NCBI RefSeq assembly: GCF_002192255.1
Contig: NZ_CP021768.1
Span: 2,188,001 to 2,252,000 of the forward strand
From: Stenotrophomonas sp. WZN-1
GTDB lineage: Bacteria; Pseudomonadota; Gammaproteobacteria; Xanthomonadales; Xanthomonadaceae
Reading direction: 5' to 3'
Length of the DNA stretch: 64,000 bases
Under the pieces are notes generated by a model, which was given only the letters and a program-made list of their open reading frames with translations, was not told where the DNA came from and made no database searches. How positions within the stretch are numbered: the stretch's first letter is position 1; each line of letters begins with the position of its first letter. Below are positions 1 through 9,209 of this stretch, piece by piece. Both the position numbers and the translations under genes were made by a program.

Positions 1-50
1 CGCCGAAGTAAGGCCCGACGTATCCCCCACGACGTCCAAGGAACCGACGC

Positions 51-1994
51 ATGCTTCACCCCGTACCAAGCGCGCTGGCACTGGCGCTGGCAGCCCTGAT
101 GGCTGCCGGCCCGGCACTGGCAGAAACCGCCACCTCCGCGCCCGCCACGGCGCCGCCTTCCACCAGCGGCGATACCGAAGCCAGCAATAATTTCAGCATT
201 GTCCGTTACCGCGCCGACTACCAGGTGCGGCCGGATGCGGGCAATGTGCAGACCGAAACCTACGAAGTCCTGCTCAAGACCAAGGCCTCCGTCGAGCAGT
301 TCAGCCAGGTGCGGCTGAGCTACAGCGAGAAGATGGAAACCCTGGAGGTGCTTGGCGCCTACACCATCACCGCCGACGGCCAGCGCCGCGACGTGCCGGC
401 TGACCGCATCTACACCCAGGAAAGCTATTCCAGCGCCTCGGCGGCGATGTATGCCGACCGCAAGGTGCGGGTGATCGTATTCCCGAACCTGGCCCCGGGC
501 ACGCGCCTGTACTACCAGGTGCGCCGCACCCAGGCCACGCCGTACTTCCCGGGCTACTTCGGCCTGTGGGAGACCTTCAATGTCTTCACCGAGTACGAGG
601 ACGCCGAGGTCACCCTGAGTGCGCCGGCCAACCTGCCGATGTTCGTCGACAGTCGCGGCGTGCAGGGCAGCGATCGCCCGACGGTGAAGAACGGCCAGGC
701 GCAGTGGCGCTGGCGCTACCAGCGGCGCGAAGCCATGCCGGCACAGAACTGGTCGGCGGCGGGCTGGGAGTTCGGCCCGAACATCATGGCCAGCACCTAT
801 CGTGACTGGTCGCAGATGGGTCGCGCCTACCAGCTCAAGGCGGGGCCGGCGGCGCAGGTCACCCCGGAACTGCAGGCGCTGGCCGACCAGGTCACCACCG
901 GCATCAGTGACCGTCGCGAGCAGGCCGATGCACTGTATCGCTGGGTCGCTCAGAACATCCGCTATGTGGCGGTATACCTGGGCAATGGCGGCCTGGAGCC
1001 GAACAGCGCGCAGAGCATCCTCGACAACCACTACGGTGACTGCAAGGACCATGTGACGATTCTCGAGGCGCTGCTGGCGGCCAAGGGCATCGCCAGTTCG
1101 CCGGTGCTGATCGGTGCCGGCGGTGGCCCGACGCTGCCGAAGATTCCGGTGCTGGGCCGCTTCAACCACGCCATCACCTACATCCCCGAGTTCGATCTGT
1201 ACCTGGATTCGACCACCGCGTGGGCGCGCTTCGGGCAGTTGCCCGAAGGTGACCTGGGCGCCCCGGTGATGCGTACCCGCGACGCTACGCTGGCGCGCAC
1301 CCCGGCCAACACGCCGGAGCGCAATGCCACCTCGATGGAAGTGCGGTTCACCTTCGACGCCAACGGCAACCTGCGCGGCGAGACGATCCCGAAGCTGGGC
1401 GAGAACGCCGAGATCGGCATGCGTGCGCAGTTCTCCCAGCTCAACGCGCAGAACCGTGCGCGCGCCGAAGAGCAGATCATGGCCGCGTCCGGTTTCGACG
1501 GGCGAGGGCAGCTGCAGATCCAGGGTGTGCCGGTCGACCTGACCCGGCCGTTCGGCTACCGCATGGCCTTCCAGGCCGAGGACTACGCCGACTTCAGCGT
1601 GGCCGGCGGCATGGCCGTGCCGGACCCGCCGGGTGGCGAGTCGGTGCGTGGGCTGTACGCCACCGCCTCGGCGCCGGCCAACGAGACACCGTTCTACTGC
1701 AATGCCAGCCTGCGCGAGGAAACCTACCGCCTGCAGTTCCCGGCCAATGCGCCGATCATCGCCATCCCGGCCAGCCAGCGTTTCACCAACGCCGCCGGTG
1801 AGTACCGGGTGGACTGGAGTCGCGAGGGCCAGGATGTGATCGTGCATCACCGCCTGCAGCAGAACGCGGTGCGCGGCCCGGAGGCATTGTGCCAGCCGCA
1901 GGACTATCCGGCGTTCCGCGCGCTGTACCGCGAAGTACGGCGTGGCTTCCGTGGCCAGGTGCTGTACGGCAAGCTGCCGGGCTCCGGCGGCTGA
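51..1994 (+). CDS. DUF3857 / transglutaminase-like secreted protein
   Basis: 647 aa. An N-terminal signal peptide (about residues 1-24, ending GPALA) indicates export to the periplasm. A DUF3857-like beta domain (about 45-220) is followed by a transglutaminase-like papain fold (about 285-400). The candidate triad is Cys331 in YGDCKD, His373 in FNHAI and Asp386 in LYLDS. The remaining third is a beta-rich C-terminal domain. Proteins of this build are of unknown substrate; the triad suggests a protease, amidase or acyl-transfer activity. The ATG follows an AAGGAA at about 39-44. No operon partner is evident: lolA starts 111 bp downstream with its own leader. Confidence 0.85.
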   Translation: MLHPVPSALALALAALMAAGPALAETATSAPATAPPSTSGDTEASNNFSIVRYRADYQVRPDAGNVQTETYEVLLKTKASVEQFSQVRLSYSEKMETLEVLGAYTITADGQRRDVPADRIYTQESYSSASAAMYADRKVRVIVFPNLAPGTRLYYQVRRTQATPYFPGYFGLWETFNVFTEYEDAEVTLSAPANLPMFVDSRGVQGSDRPTVKNGQAQWRWRYQRREAMPAQNWSAAGWEFGPNIMASTYRDWSQMGRAYQLKAGPAAQVTPELQALADQVTTGISDRREQADALYRWVAQNIRYVAVYLGNGGLEPNSAQSILDNHYGDCKDHVTILEALLAAKGIASSPVLIGAGGGPTLPKIPVLGRFNHAITYIPEFDLYLDSTTAWARFGQLPEGDLGAPVMRTRDATLARTPANTPERNATSMEVRFTFDANGNLRGETIPKLGENAEIGMRAQFSQLNAQNRARAEEQIMAASGFDGRGQLQIQGVPVDLTRPFGYRMAFQAEDYADFSVAGGMAVPDPPGGESVRGLYATASAPANETPFYCNASLREETYRLQFPANAPIIAIPASQRFTNAAGEYRVDWSREGQDVIVHHRLQQNAVRGPEALCQPQDYPAFRALYREVRRGFRGQVLYGKLPGSGG

Positions 1995-2105
1995 ATCGCC
2001 GATGGACGTTCAGGGCGGCATAATGTCGCCCTGATCGCCCATTCATCTTTATTTGGGCACACTGGCAACCACCTTTCCTGGCGCCCGCGCCCACAGGATT
2101 CCCGC

Positions 2106-2744
2106 ATGAACTTCCGCTTCCGCCGTTTCCTTGCCACCACCACCCTGGCCGTGGCCTGCGCCGCCGCCGGCAGCGCCTGGGCTGGCGCCCGCGATGACCT
2201 GAAGACCTTCACCAGTGGCCTGAAGGGCCTCGATGGCCAGTTCAGCCAGCAGGTGTTCGACAGCCGCGGCAAGGTGAAGGAATCGACCAGCGGCCGAGTG
2301 GCTCTGTCAGCGCCGCGCCTGTTCCGGTGGGAATACGTGCGCCCGCACGAACAGCTGATCGTGGCTGATGGCACGAAGGTCTGGATGTACGAGCCGGACC
2401 TGGAACAGGCCACCGTGCGCGAGCAGGGCAAGGAAGAGCAGAACAGCCCGCTGACCGCGCTGATCAACCCGGCGCTGCTGGAGCAGCAGTACGACGTCAG
2501 CGAAGAGGCCGCGCAGCGCGATGGCCTGCAGTGGCTGTCGCTGTCGCCGAAGCGCGATACCGAAGCCAGCTTCCAGTACGCCGCGCTGGGCTTCAACGCG
2601 CAAGGTCTGGCCAAGATGGAGATCACCGACGCCGTCGGCCAGCGCACCGTGATCAGCTTCACTGGCTGGAAGCGCAACCCAGGCTTTGCTGCCGGCACCT
2701 TCAGCTTCACCCCGCCGAAGGGCACCGACGTCATCGGCAACTGA
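2106..2744 (+). CDS. lolA: Outer-membrane lipoprotein carrier protein LolA
   Basis: 212 aa, the usual LolA length. Residues 1-26 form a signal peptide (ends GSAWA). The mature part carries the family signature, with a DLKTFTSGLKGLDGQFSQ-type opening, an RFRW-like RLFRWEY strand and the GTKVWMYEPDL segment. LolA accepts lipoproteins from the LolCDE complex in the inner membrane and ferries them through the periplasm to LolB. The next gene, rarA, lies on the same strand after a repeat-filled gap; lolA-rarA adjacency is common in gammaproteobacteria and supports both calls. Confidence 0.95.
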   Translation: MNFRFRRFLATTTLAVACAAAGSAWAGARDDLKTFTSGLKGLDGQFSQQVFDSRGKVKESTSGRVALSAPRLFRWEYVRPHEQLIVADGTKVWMYEPDLEQATVREQGKEEQNSPLTALINPALLEQQYDVSEEAAQRDGLQWLSLSPKRDTEASFQYAALGFNAQGLAKMEITDAVGQRTVISFTGWKRNPGFAAGTFSFTPPKGTDVIGN

Positions 2745-2945
2745 TCGGGGACGCCGGGCATGGCCCGGCGCTACCTGGGTGCCAACCTGCACCGCCTTGA
2801 AGTGCCAACCGGCACCGCCTTGGTGGGTGTCAACCTTGGTTGACACGCTCTTGGTCTGCCGGCCAGCGGCCGGCACTACCGATCATGGCCCGGCCGCCGT
2901 GGTGGGTGCCAACCTTGGTTGGCACGCTCTCGCGGTACAATGAGC
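2745..2945. repeat. Cluster of SMAG/REP-like hairpins between lolA and rarA
   Basis: Four short palindromic units are packed here. One is GCCGGGC-at-GCCCGGC followed by GCTAC near 2752-2774. Two are near-identical TG(C/T)CAACCTTGGTTG(G/A)CA units, near 2828-2848 and 2908-2928. One is GCCGGCC-ag-GGCCGGC followed by ACTAC near 2860-2882. Read on the minus strand, two begin with GTAG, the hallmark of Stenotrophomonas GTAG (SMAG) elements. They probably form RNA hairpins that modulate mRNA decay or termination between the two genes. Confidence 0.75.
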
Positions 2946-2947
2946 GG

Positions 2948-4309
2948 GTGGCAAGACATCGTTCAACTTCCTTCCCTGGCCCCGATCTGCTGAGCGTTGA
3001 TCGGGAACATCTGCGCCCGCTGGCCGAGCGCATGCGCCCGCGCACCCTCGACGAGATGGTGGGGCAGAAGCGCCTGCTGGCGCCGGACAGCGCGCTGCGT
3101 CGTGCGGTCGAATCCGGGCGCGTGCATTCGATGATCCTGTGGGGGCCGCCGGGCTGTGGCAAGACCACGTTGGCACTGCTGCTGGCCGAGTATTCCGATG
3201 CCGAGTTCCGTGCCATCTCTGCGGTGCTGTCCGGCCTGCCGGAAGTGCGCCAGGTACTGGCTGAGGCTGCGCAACGGTTCGCCGAAGGTCGCCGCACCGT
3301 GCTGTTCGTGGACGAGGTGCATCGCTTCAACAAGGCGCAGCAGGATGCGTTCCTGCCGCACATCGAGCGCGGCACCATCCTGTTCGTCGGCGCCACCACC
3401 GAAAATCCGTCGTTCGAGCTGAACTCCGCACTGCTGTCGCGTTGCCGCGTGCATGTGCTGGAGGGCGTTTCGCCCACGGATATCGTCGAGGCGCTGGAGC
3501 GTGCGCTGGGTGACCGCGAACGCGGCCTGGGCGAGGAGGGCATCGAGGTCGCCCCCGAGCTGCTGCTGGAAATCGCTACCGCCGCCGACGGCGACGTGCG
3601 TCGTGCGCTGACCCTGCTGGAAATCGCCGCCGAGCTGGCGGGCGGGGAGGGTGGGCGTATCACGCCGCAGACCCTGACCCAGGTGCTGGCCGATCGCACC
3701 CGTCGCTTCGACAAGGGCGGCGAGCAGTTCTACGACCAGATCTCGGCGCTGCACAAGTCGGTTCGCAGTTCCAACCCGGATGCCGCGCTGTACTGGCTGA
3801 CCCGCATGCTCGACGGTGGCTGCGATCCGTCCTACCTCGCGCGCCGGCTGACCCGCATGGCCATTGAGGACATCGGCCTGGCCGATCCACGCGCGCAGAG
3901 CATGGCGTTGGAGGCCTGGGACATCTACGAGCGGCTGGGCAGCCCGGAAGGCGAGCTCGCCTTCGCTCAGCTGGTGCTGTACCTGGCCAGCACCGCCAAG
4001 TCGAATGCCGGCTATGCGGCCTTCAACCAGGCCAAGGCCGATGTGCGCGAGAGTGGTACCGAAGAGGTGCCGCTGCACCTGCGCAATGCGCCGACCAAGC
4101 TGATGAAGGAGTTGGGCTACGGCGCCGAATACCAGTACGACCACGACGCCGAGGGCGGTATCGCGCTGGACCAGACCGGTTTCCCGGATGCGATGGGCGA
4201 ACGGGTGTACTACAACCCGGTCCCGCGCGGGCTGGAAATCAAGCTGAAGGAAAAGCTGGACCGGCTGCGTGCCGAGCGCGAAGCGGCGCGGGCCGCGAAG
4301 GGCCGTTGA
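2948..4309 (+). CDS. rarA: Replication-associated recombination protein A (RarA/MgsA AAA+ ATPase)
   Basis: 453 aa. I start it at GTG 2948 because homologous sequence begins just after it (PDLLSVDREHLRPLAERMRP) and the frame upstream runs through repeat hairpins. The Walker A is GPPGCGKTT and the Walker B is LFVDEVHRFN. A clamp-loader-like AAA+ core is followed by the MgsA tetramerisation region (YDQISALHKSVRSSNPDAALYW, EDIGLADPRA). RarA acts at stalled replication forks as a tetrameric DNA-dependent ATPase. The last residues (about 425-453) are a charged helix. Confidence 0.93.
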   Translation: MARHRSTSFPGPDLLSVDREHLRPLAERMRPRTLDEMVGQKRLLAPDSALRRAVESGRVHSMILWGPPGCGKTTLALLLAEYSDAEFRAISAVLSGLPEVRQVLAEAAQRFAEGRRTVLFVDEVHRFNKAQQDAFLPHIERGTILFVGATTENPSFELNSALLSRCRVHVLEGVSPTDIVEALERALGDRERGLGEEGIEVAPELLLEIATAADGDVRRALTLLEIAAELAGGEGGRITPQTLTQVLADRTRRFDKGGEQFYDQISALHKSVRSSNPDAALYWLTRMLDGGCDPSYLARRLTRMAIEDIGLADPRAQSMALEAWDIYERLGSPEGELAFAQLVLYLASTAKSNAGYAAFNQAKADVRESGTEEVPLHLRNAPTKLMKELGYGAEYQYDHDAEGGIALDQTGFPDAMGERVYYNPVPRGLEIKLKEKLDRLRAEREAARAAKGR

Positions 4310-4315
4310 GCCGGC

Positions 4316-4436
4316 TTAGGTTGAGTCGAGCCATGCTCGACTCCGCGCTTGCACGGGCTGCAGGTGCCTTCTGGAACAGCAGTCGAGCATGGCTCGACTC
4401 TACACATGCATGGCTCGATTCTACGTTGTCCTGCGC
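4316..4436. repeat. SMAG-like GTCGAGC(C)ATG(G)CTCGAC repeats
   Basis: Three copies of a GTCGAG-cat-CTCGAC hairpin lie between rarA and the DUF805 gene (about 4323-4342, 4382-4404, and a partial copy at 4409-4425). Two are followed by TCTAC, that is GTAG on the minus strand. A further copy occurs at 4865-4889 after the DUF805 gene. Sequence and spacing match the dispersed intergenic SMAG repeats of Stenotrophomonas. Confidence 0.8.
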
Positions 4437-4475
4437 GGCGGTCTTTGGCACACTGCGCGGCTACTTTTTTCAAGG

Positions 4476-4856
4476 ATGGATGCCGTGCAGGAAATGATTC
4501 TGCCGTTGAAGCGTTACGCCCAGTTCGATGGTCGTGCCAACCGTCGCGAATACTGGATGTTCCAGCTGTTCATGTTGATCGTCTCGGCCGTGCTGATGGT
4601 ACCGCTCATCGCCGGGTTGGTGATGCAGTCCGATGGCCTGGGCATCGCGTCGATCATTCTGTTCGTTGTGTTCTGGCTGGCTACCTTCCTGCCGGTCATC
4701 GCTGTCACCGTGCGCCGCCTGCATGACTGCAACCAGTCGGGCTGGTTGTACCTGCTGGCCTTCGTTCCGTTCGGTGGCCTGGTGATCTTCGTGTTCGCGC
4801 TGATGCCGGGTACGCCGCAGGAGAACATGTACGGCCCGGTGCCGACGGGGCCGTAA
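4476..4856 (+). CDS. DUF805 family small inner-membrane protein
   Basis: 126 aa from ATG 4476; ATG 4494 (MILPLKRYAQF) is an alternative start. The family opening, PLKRYAQFDGRANRREYWMF, is followed by three to four predicted membrane helices, then RLHDCNQSGW, which is the DUF805 signature, and a terminal helix. The function of the family is unknown; it is an inner-membrane protein. The gene stands alone between SMAG repeat clusters on both sides, with no operon partner. Confidence 0.85.
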   Translation: MDAVQEMILPLKRYAQFDGRANRREYWMFQLFMLIVSAVLMVPLIAGLVMQSDGLGIASIILFVVFWLATFLPVIAVTVRRLHDCNQSGWLYLLAFVPFGGLVIFVFALMPGTPQENMYGPVPTGP

Positions 4857-4861
4857 GGCTG

Positions 4862-4892
4862 CGGGAGTCGAGCATGGCTCGACGCTACAGAG
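4862..4892. repeat. Single SMAG hairpin between convergent genes
   Basis: GTCGAGC-atg-GCTCGAC followed by GCTAC (GTAG on the minus strand), directly after the DUF805 stop. The gene on the other side is transcribed toward it, so the hairpin may act as a shared 3' end structure. Confidence 0.7.
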
Positions 4893-4929
4893 GCAATGAA
4901 CTGAAGCCGGCATTTCGCCGGCTTCGTCT

Positions 4930-5304
4930 TTACTGGATGCTGCAGTCACCGAAGGACAGGTAGTCCGTGCCGGAGCTGAACTGCAGCGTGCAGCTGGCGG
5001 TGAACGTTGCGCCTTCTTCCAGCGCGCCCAGCTTGGCCGCCTGCTGCTCGTCGTCGGTGGTCAGCCGGGCCAGGACATTGCCCTGGTCATCGCCGGCCTC
5101 GACCAGCGGCTCGCCCGCCAGGTTGCTGGAAACGCCGACTGCTACGGCAGTGAACGTCACCGTCTGGTTGAGTTGGTCCATGCTCAACGTCGAATTGCCG
5201 GCCTCTTCAAAGGCCTGGTAGAGCGACGGCAGATCCTGCGCGGCGTGGGCGGCCAACGGGGCGAGCAGGCCGAGGGTAAGTGCGATCAGTGCGGTGTGCT
5301 TCAA
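4930..5304 (-). CDS. Small secreted protein, possible OB-fold (tRNA_anti-like)
   Basis: 124 aa. A clear signal peptide (residues 1-21, ending AAHA) predicts a periplasmic product of about 100 aa. The mature part, with TVTFTAVAVGVSSN, then GNVLARLTTDDEQQAAKL, then GATFTASCTLQF, resembles the tRNA_anti-like/OB-fold small-protein pattern. Two Cys near the end could form a disulfide. I do not recognise a specific function. A perfect 8-bp inverted repeat lies 14-32 bp upstream of the start and may control it. Confidence 0.6.
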   Translation of the reverse strand: MKHTALIALTLGLLAPLAAHAAQDLPSLYQAFEEAGNSTLSMDQLNQTVTFTAVAVGVSSNLAGEPLVEAGDDQGNVLARLTTDDEQQAAKLGALEEGATFTASCTLQFSSGTDYLSFGDCSIQ

Positions 5305-5317
5305 GGGCTCTCACAAT

Positions 5318-5336
5318 CATGGGATCCAATCCCATG
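5318..5336. promoter_or_regulatory. Perfect inverted repeat CATGGGAT-N3-ATCCCATG
   Basis: An 8-bp arm repeated exactly with a 3-bp centre, located 14-32 bp upstream of the minus-strand small secreted protein gene. It could be an operator or a 5' UTR hairpin. No factor can be named from the sequence. Confidence 0.45.
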
Positions 5337-5503
5337 GCGGTTGTGTGCAGATGAACGCGACCCGGATGGCGACAAGTGCCTGCCATCCCTGGTTGCGCTG
5401 GAAGCGGGGCGATCCAATGCCCCGATGGGCGGCAAAATAGGGGAATTGCTGCCCCTTGCGCAACCCGGCATGCGCGCGCGTGATACACATCGTGACGTTC
5501 GAT

Positions 5504-5522
5504 CGATGTGATAATCATTCGC
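5504..5522 (+). promoter_or_regulatory. Fur-box-like site upstream of the iron operon
   Basis: The core GATAATCATT matches the centre and right half of the Fur consensus GATAATGATAATCATTATC; the left hexamer is degenerate. It lies about 60-80 bp before the esterase gene, in the promoter position of an operon that ends with heme transporter genes. Repression by Fur under iron-replete conditions is an inference from this match plus context. Confidence 0.6.
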
Positions 5523-5583
5523 GTTTAAGGTAGACTGCGGTCCCTTGTGAACCGGCGGCCTTGAGCCGCTTCTGCCGCCGCTG

Positions 5584-6612
5584 ATGAAGCATTTCGTCCC
5601 GCCTTCGCGCCGTGGTCCGCTGGCCCGCGGCCTGGCCGCCCTGATGATGGGTCTGCTCCTGGCCACTCCGTACGCCCATGCGCAGCAGCGCAACCCGCTG
5701 CAGAAGATCGGCCATACCGTGCTCGATGAGCCGGCGGCGAGCTATCGCTTTGAACAGTTCGTGGTTAACAGCCCGGACCAGCAGCGGCGTTGGCGAGTGA
5801 ACCTGGCGATTCCTGCCAAGGCCGCCAGTGCGCCATCCCCGGTGCTGTACGCGCTGGACGGCAATGCGGTGGCGATGGTGCTGGACCAGCCACTGCTGGC
5901 CGAGCTGGCCGCACGCAAGGCGCCGCCGGTGCTGGTGCTGATCGGCTACGACAACGACCTGCGCATCGATTCCAAGGCGCGCACCTGCGACTACACCGCG
6001 TGGATCGACCGCGCCGACGACGAGAGTGGTACGACCCAGGCGGTTGGCGGCGGTGCTGCGGCCTTCCTCGATGTGATCGAACGCCGCATCAAGCCCGAAG
6101 TCGAGCGTCGCGCACGCATCGATACGCAGCAGCAAGCGCTGTGGGGCCACTCACTGGGCGGCTTGTTCGTGCTTAATGCGCTGTACACCCGCCCCGCCGC
6201 CTTCCAGTCCTATCTGGCCGCCAGCCCGTCGCTGTGGTGGAGCCAGGGCGCGGCGCTGGGTGATCCGGAACAGCAGTTCGTGCAGAACGTGCACGGCCAG
6301 CCGGCAAAGCTCTGGCTGATGCTGGGCGGTGCCGAGCGTGTCGGTGATCGCGGCAAGCGTGACATGAACAATCCGCGCGTGGTCGCGCACCTGCGCCGCA
6401 TCGGCGGCGCCACCCCGGATGCGGCGATGCAGCTGTCCGAGCGCTTGGCCAAGGTGCCGGGCATGCACGTGCAGTACCGCGAGTTCCCCGGCCTCGGCCA
6501 CGGCCCGATGCTGCCGGCTTCGTTCCACGCTGCGCTGCATGAGCTGTACGGCGTGACCGACCGCAGTGCTGGTGACGGCGCGCCCAACGGCGGTGACAAC
6601 GCCGCCGAGTGA
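5584..6612 (+). CDS. Alpha/beta hydrolase, IroE/Fes-type esterase
   Basis: 342 aa. Signal peptide about 1-35 (ends PYAHA). An esterase D/IroE-like alpha/beta hydrolase follows, with nucleophile elbow GHSLGG and a C-terminal His in FPGLGHGPML. IroE-like periplasmic esterases cut ferric siderophore esters or acyl esters. It is the first gene behind a Fur-like box and precedes a YncE-like protein and hmuTUV on the same strand, which supports a role in iron or heme acquisition. The exact substrate cannot be told from sequence. Confidence 0.75.
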   Translation: MKHFVPPSRRGPLARGLAALMMGLLLATPYAHAQQRNPLQKIGHTVLDEPAASYRFEQFVVNSPDQQRRWRVNLAIPAKAASAPSPVLYALDGNAVAMVLDQPLLAELAARKAPPVLVLIGYDNDLRIDSKARTCDYTAWIDRADDESGTTQAVGGGAAAFLDVIERRIKPEVERRARIDTQQQALWGHSLGGLFVLNALYTRPAAFQSYLAASPSLWWSQGAALGDPEQQFVQNVHGQPAKLWLMLGGAERVGDRGKRDMNNPRVVAHLRRIGGATPDAAMQLSERLAKVPGMHVQYREFPGLGHGPMLPASFHAALHELYGVTDRSAGDGAPNGGDNAAE

Positions 6613-6734
6613 ATCCCTTCGCATGCCAAGGCGTGCGACCCCACTACCCAGGCGAGGCTGCCGACGTGCAGCGGCCCAGGCAACCGATGAATCCCGCGCC
6701 ACGTGGCGCGGCCTACGTGTGCAAGGAGCCTTCC

Positions 6735-8111
6735 ATGTCGTTCCGTCCGTCTTTCCGTCTTACCTCCCTGGCCGCTGGCCTGTTGCTGGCGGTGACCGCC
6801 ACCGCACAGCCGGTGTTCGATCAGCCGGCCAATGCCACCTTCAAGGGCCAGGTGGTCTCACGCGGTGAGAATGTGGTTCCCGGCAGTACGGCCGACGTGG
6901 TCGGTCGCGGTTTCGTGCCGGGCCAAAAGGTCAGCCTGCTGCGTGGCGACAGCGTGCTCAACGCGCAGCCCGTGGTGGTTGATGCCGACGGCAACTTCAA
7001 GACCCAGCTGAGCATTCCGACCGACGCGGTGCCGGGCACCCATCCGGTGGTGGTGCGCGCCAGCCAGCCGGCTGCAGCCACCGTGCTGAAGCTGCGCGTC
7101 TCGCCGCGGCTGCCGCTGTCCGGCCAGGCGCAGTTCGCCACCCAGTCCAACAAGCTGGTGCCGGGCCTGTACCAGTCCGCCTACAGCGCCGCCAGCAATG
7201 CGGTGTTCGTGACATCGGCCGTGGGTCGCCCGCCGGTGACCCAGTCGCAGCTGTTGAAGCTGGACCCGAAGTCGCTGAAGGTGACCAGGGCGATCACCCC
7301 GGCGCAGGTGCCGGGCAGCACCACTGGTGCGGTGTACGCGGTCTACGGCGTGGGCGTGGATGACACCAACGGCAACGTGTGGGTCACCAACACCCGCCAG
7401 AACTCGATCGCGGTCTATCGCCAGAAGGATCTGTCGCTGGTCCATCAGTTCCCGGTCGACGCCGTGCCGCACGCACGCGACGTGGTGGTTGATGGCACCC
7501 ACGGCAAGGTGTTCGCCTCGGCCACGGGTGAGGACCACCTGTCGGTGTTCGATGCGAAGACCTTCAAGGAGCTGCCGGCGGTGACGCTGGAGTCCGGCGT
7601 GGATGACGGCAAGTTCACCCCGATGAGCCTGGTGCTGGACGAGAAGGGCGGCAAGCTGTTCACCGTCAGCATCGGCACCCCGGAAGCGGCGGTGGTCGAC
7701 GTGGCCAGCGGCAAGGTCGAGAAGGTCATCGACCTGGGTAATTCGATCAGCGCCTCCGGCGTGGCCTTCGATGCGGCGCGCAACCGCCTGTACGTGGCCT
7801 CGCAGGGCACCGACAACCTGCTGATCGTCGACGTGGCCGCCGGCAAGGTGCTGCATGACGTGCCGGTCGGCGCTGGTGCGCTGAACGTCGCCTTCGATGA
7901 TGCCTCCGGCCTGGCCTATGTCAGCAACCGCGGCGCCGGCACCGTCACCGTGGTCAACGGCGACGGCAAGGTGGTCGCCAACCTCGATGGCGGCACGCTG
8001 CCGAACCATGTCCGTGCCGATGGCAAGGGCAACGTGTTCGCGGTGAACAAGTCGCGTGGCGCCGAAGACCCGAAGGGTGACCGCATCACCCGCATCACCC
8101 CGAAGCAGTAA
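6735..8111 (+). CDS. YncE-like beta-propeller secreted protein
   Basis: 458 aa from ATG 6735, chosen for the GCAAGGAGCC ribosome site and the signal peptide that starts there (MSFRPSFR to TATAQP). An Ig-like segment of about 100 aa (VVPGSTADVVGRGFVPGQKV) precedes a series of about 40-aa blades of the YncE/YVTN type (GNVWVTNTRQNSIAVY, RNRLYVASQGTDNLLIVD, SGLAYVSNRGAGTVTVV). E. coli YncE is a periplasmic Fur-repressed propeller of uncertain role. Position between the esterase and hmuT agrees with iron regulation. Confidence 0.8.
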   Translation: MSFRPSFRLTSLAAGLLLAVTATAQPVFDQPANATFKGQVVSRGENVVPGSTADVVGRGFVPGQKVSLLRGDSVLNAQPVVVDADGNFKTQLSIPTDAVPGTHPVVVRASQPAAATVLKLRVSPRLPLSGQAQFATQSNKLVPGLYQSAYSAASNAVFVTSAVGRPPVTQSQLLKLDPKSLKVTRAITPAQVPGSTTGAVYAVYGVGVDDTNGNVWVTNTRQNSIAVYRQKDLSLVHQFPVDAVPHARDVVVDGTHGKVFASATGEDHLSVFDAKTFKELPAVTLESGVDDGKFTPMSLVLDEKGGKLFTVSIGTPEAAVVDVASGKVEKVIDLGNSISASGVAFDAARNRLYVASQGTDNLLIVDVAAGKVLHDVPVGAGALNVAFDDASGLAYVSNRGAGTVTVVNGDGKVVANLDGGTLPNHVRADGKGNVFAVNKSRGAEDPKGDRITRITPKQ

Positions 8112-8162
8112 GTCACATGGCGGGGCGGCGTGCGCGTCGCCCTGCCAGCAAGGAGAACGAGC

Positions 8163-9209
8163 ATGAACATCGCGTCCCGTCTGCGCCTGTGTGCGCTTCC
8201 GTTGGCTGTCTCGCTGGCACTGGCTGCCTGTGGCGGTTCATCGACGCCCTCGGATACCGGCAAGCCGGCTGAGCCCGCCGCCGCAACCGCATCTGGCGAA
8301 GCTGCGTTGCCGGCTGGCTGGCAGCGCGTGGCCGGCACCGATATGCCGTCCGTGCGCGACCAGAAGGCCGTGCTGCCGGCCAAGGTGCACTCCGACGACG
8401 GCGCCGACGTCGAGGTGGCCGATACCAGCCGCATCATCGCCGGTGGTGACGACGTGATCGCGGTGATCGAAGCGCTGGGATTGGACAAGCAGGTGTTCGC
8501 CGCGCCGACCAACACCACCACCCGGGCCGGCCTGGCCGCGCCGCACCAGTTCCTGTTCAACCGCACCACTGGCGTAGAGGGCGTGCTGAGCCTGCAGGGC
8601 TCGCTGTTCCTCGGCAACAGCCTGCGCCGCCACACCGAGCTGGCGAAGAAGCTGCGTGAGGTGGGCGAACCGGCGGTGGTCATCGACGACCTGCAGCCGG
8701 CCCCGGACAAGGTGCGCAAGGTCGCCGCCGCACTAGGGCTGGCCGAGGCAGGGCAGGCGCTTGCCACGCAGGTGCAGCGTCAGCTCGACGAGGCTGCAGC
8801 GATTGGCAAGGGCCTGGGCCATGCGCCACGAGTGATCCACGTTTCGGCCACCGGCGCCGGTGGCTCCCCGACCGTGGCCGGTGCCGACAGTGCGTCGGCG
8901 CAGCTGATCGCACTGGCTGGCGGCATCAACATCGGCACCGAGGCGGGGGTGAAGAACTACTCGCAGCTGAGCAATGAGGGTGTGGTCGCGGCGGCACCGG
9001 AAGTGATCCTGGTGACCGAGCATGACCTGCAGCTGTTCGGCGGTCCCGAAGGCCTGTGGAAGGCGTACCCGACGCTGAAGCAGACGCCGGCCGGGCAGGC
9101 CAACCGGGTCTGGGTGATGCCGGATGTGCAGCTGAAGTACACCAGCGTGGGCTCCGGTGCTGGCGCGCTGGCGCTGGCCAAGGCCCTGGCGGCGTTGCCG
9201 AAGGCATGA
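8163..9209 (+). CDS. hmuT: Heme ABC transporter substrate-binding lipoprotein HmuT
   Basis: 348 aa from ATG 8163, with ribosome site AAGGAGAACGAGC. Lipobox LAAC at Cys23 makes it a lipoprotein. The cluster A-3 (periplasmic binding type 2, BtuF/HmuT) fold is shown by ADTSRIIAGGDDVIAVIEALGL at the N-lobe and the AAAPEVILVTEHDL pattern at the C-lobe. Predicted to bind heme and deliver it to HmuU. The stop overlaps the hmuU start by ATGA, so the two are translationally coupled. Confidence 0.88.
   Translation: MNIASRLRLCALPLAVSLALAACGGSSTPSDTGKPAEPAAATASGEAALPAGWQRVAGTDMPSVRDQKAVLPAKVHSDDGADVEVADTSRIIAGGDDVIAVIEALGLDKQVFAAPTNTTTRAGLAAPHQFLFNRTTGVEGVLSLQGSLFLGNSLRRHTELAKKLREVGEPAVVIDDLQPAPDKVRKVAAALGLAEAGQALATQVQRQLDEAAAIGKGLGHAPRVIHVSATGAGGSPTVAGADSASAQLIALAGGINIGTEAGVKNYSQLSNEGVVAAAPEVILVTEHDLQLFGGPEGLWKAYPTLKQTPAGQANRVWVMPDVQLKYTSVGSGAGALALAKALAALPKA

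Noticed and set aside
2963..4144. 393-codon frame antisense to rarA
   Set aside because: RarA motifs on + are complete; high-GC shadow.
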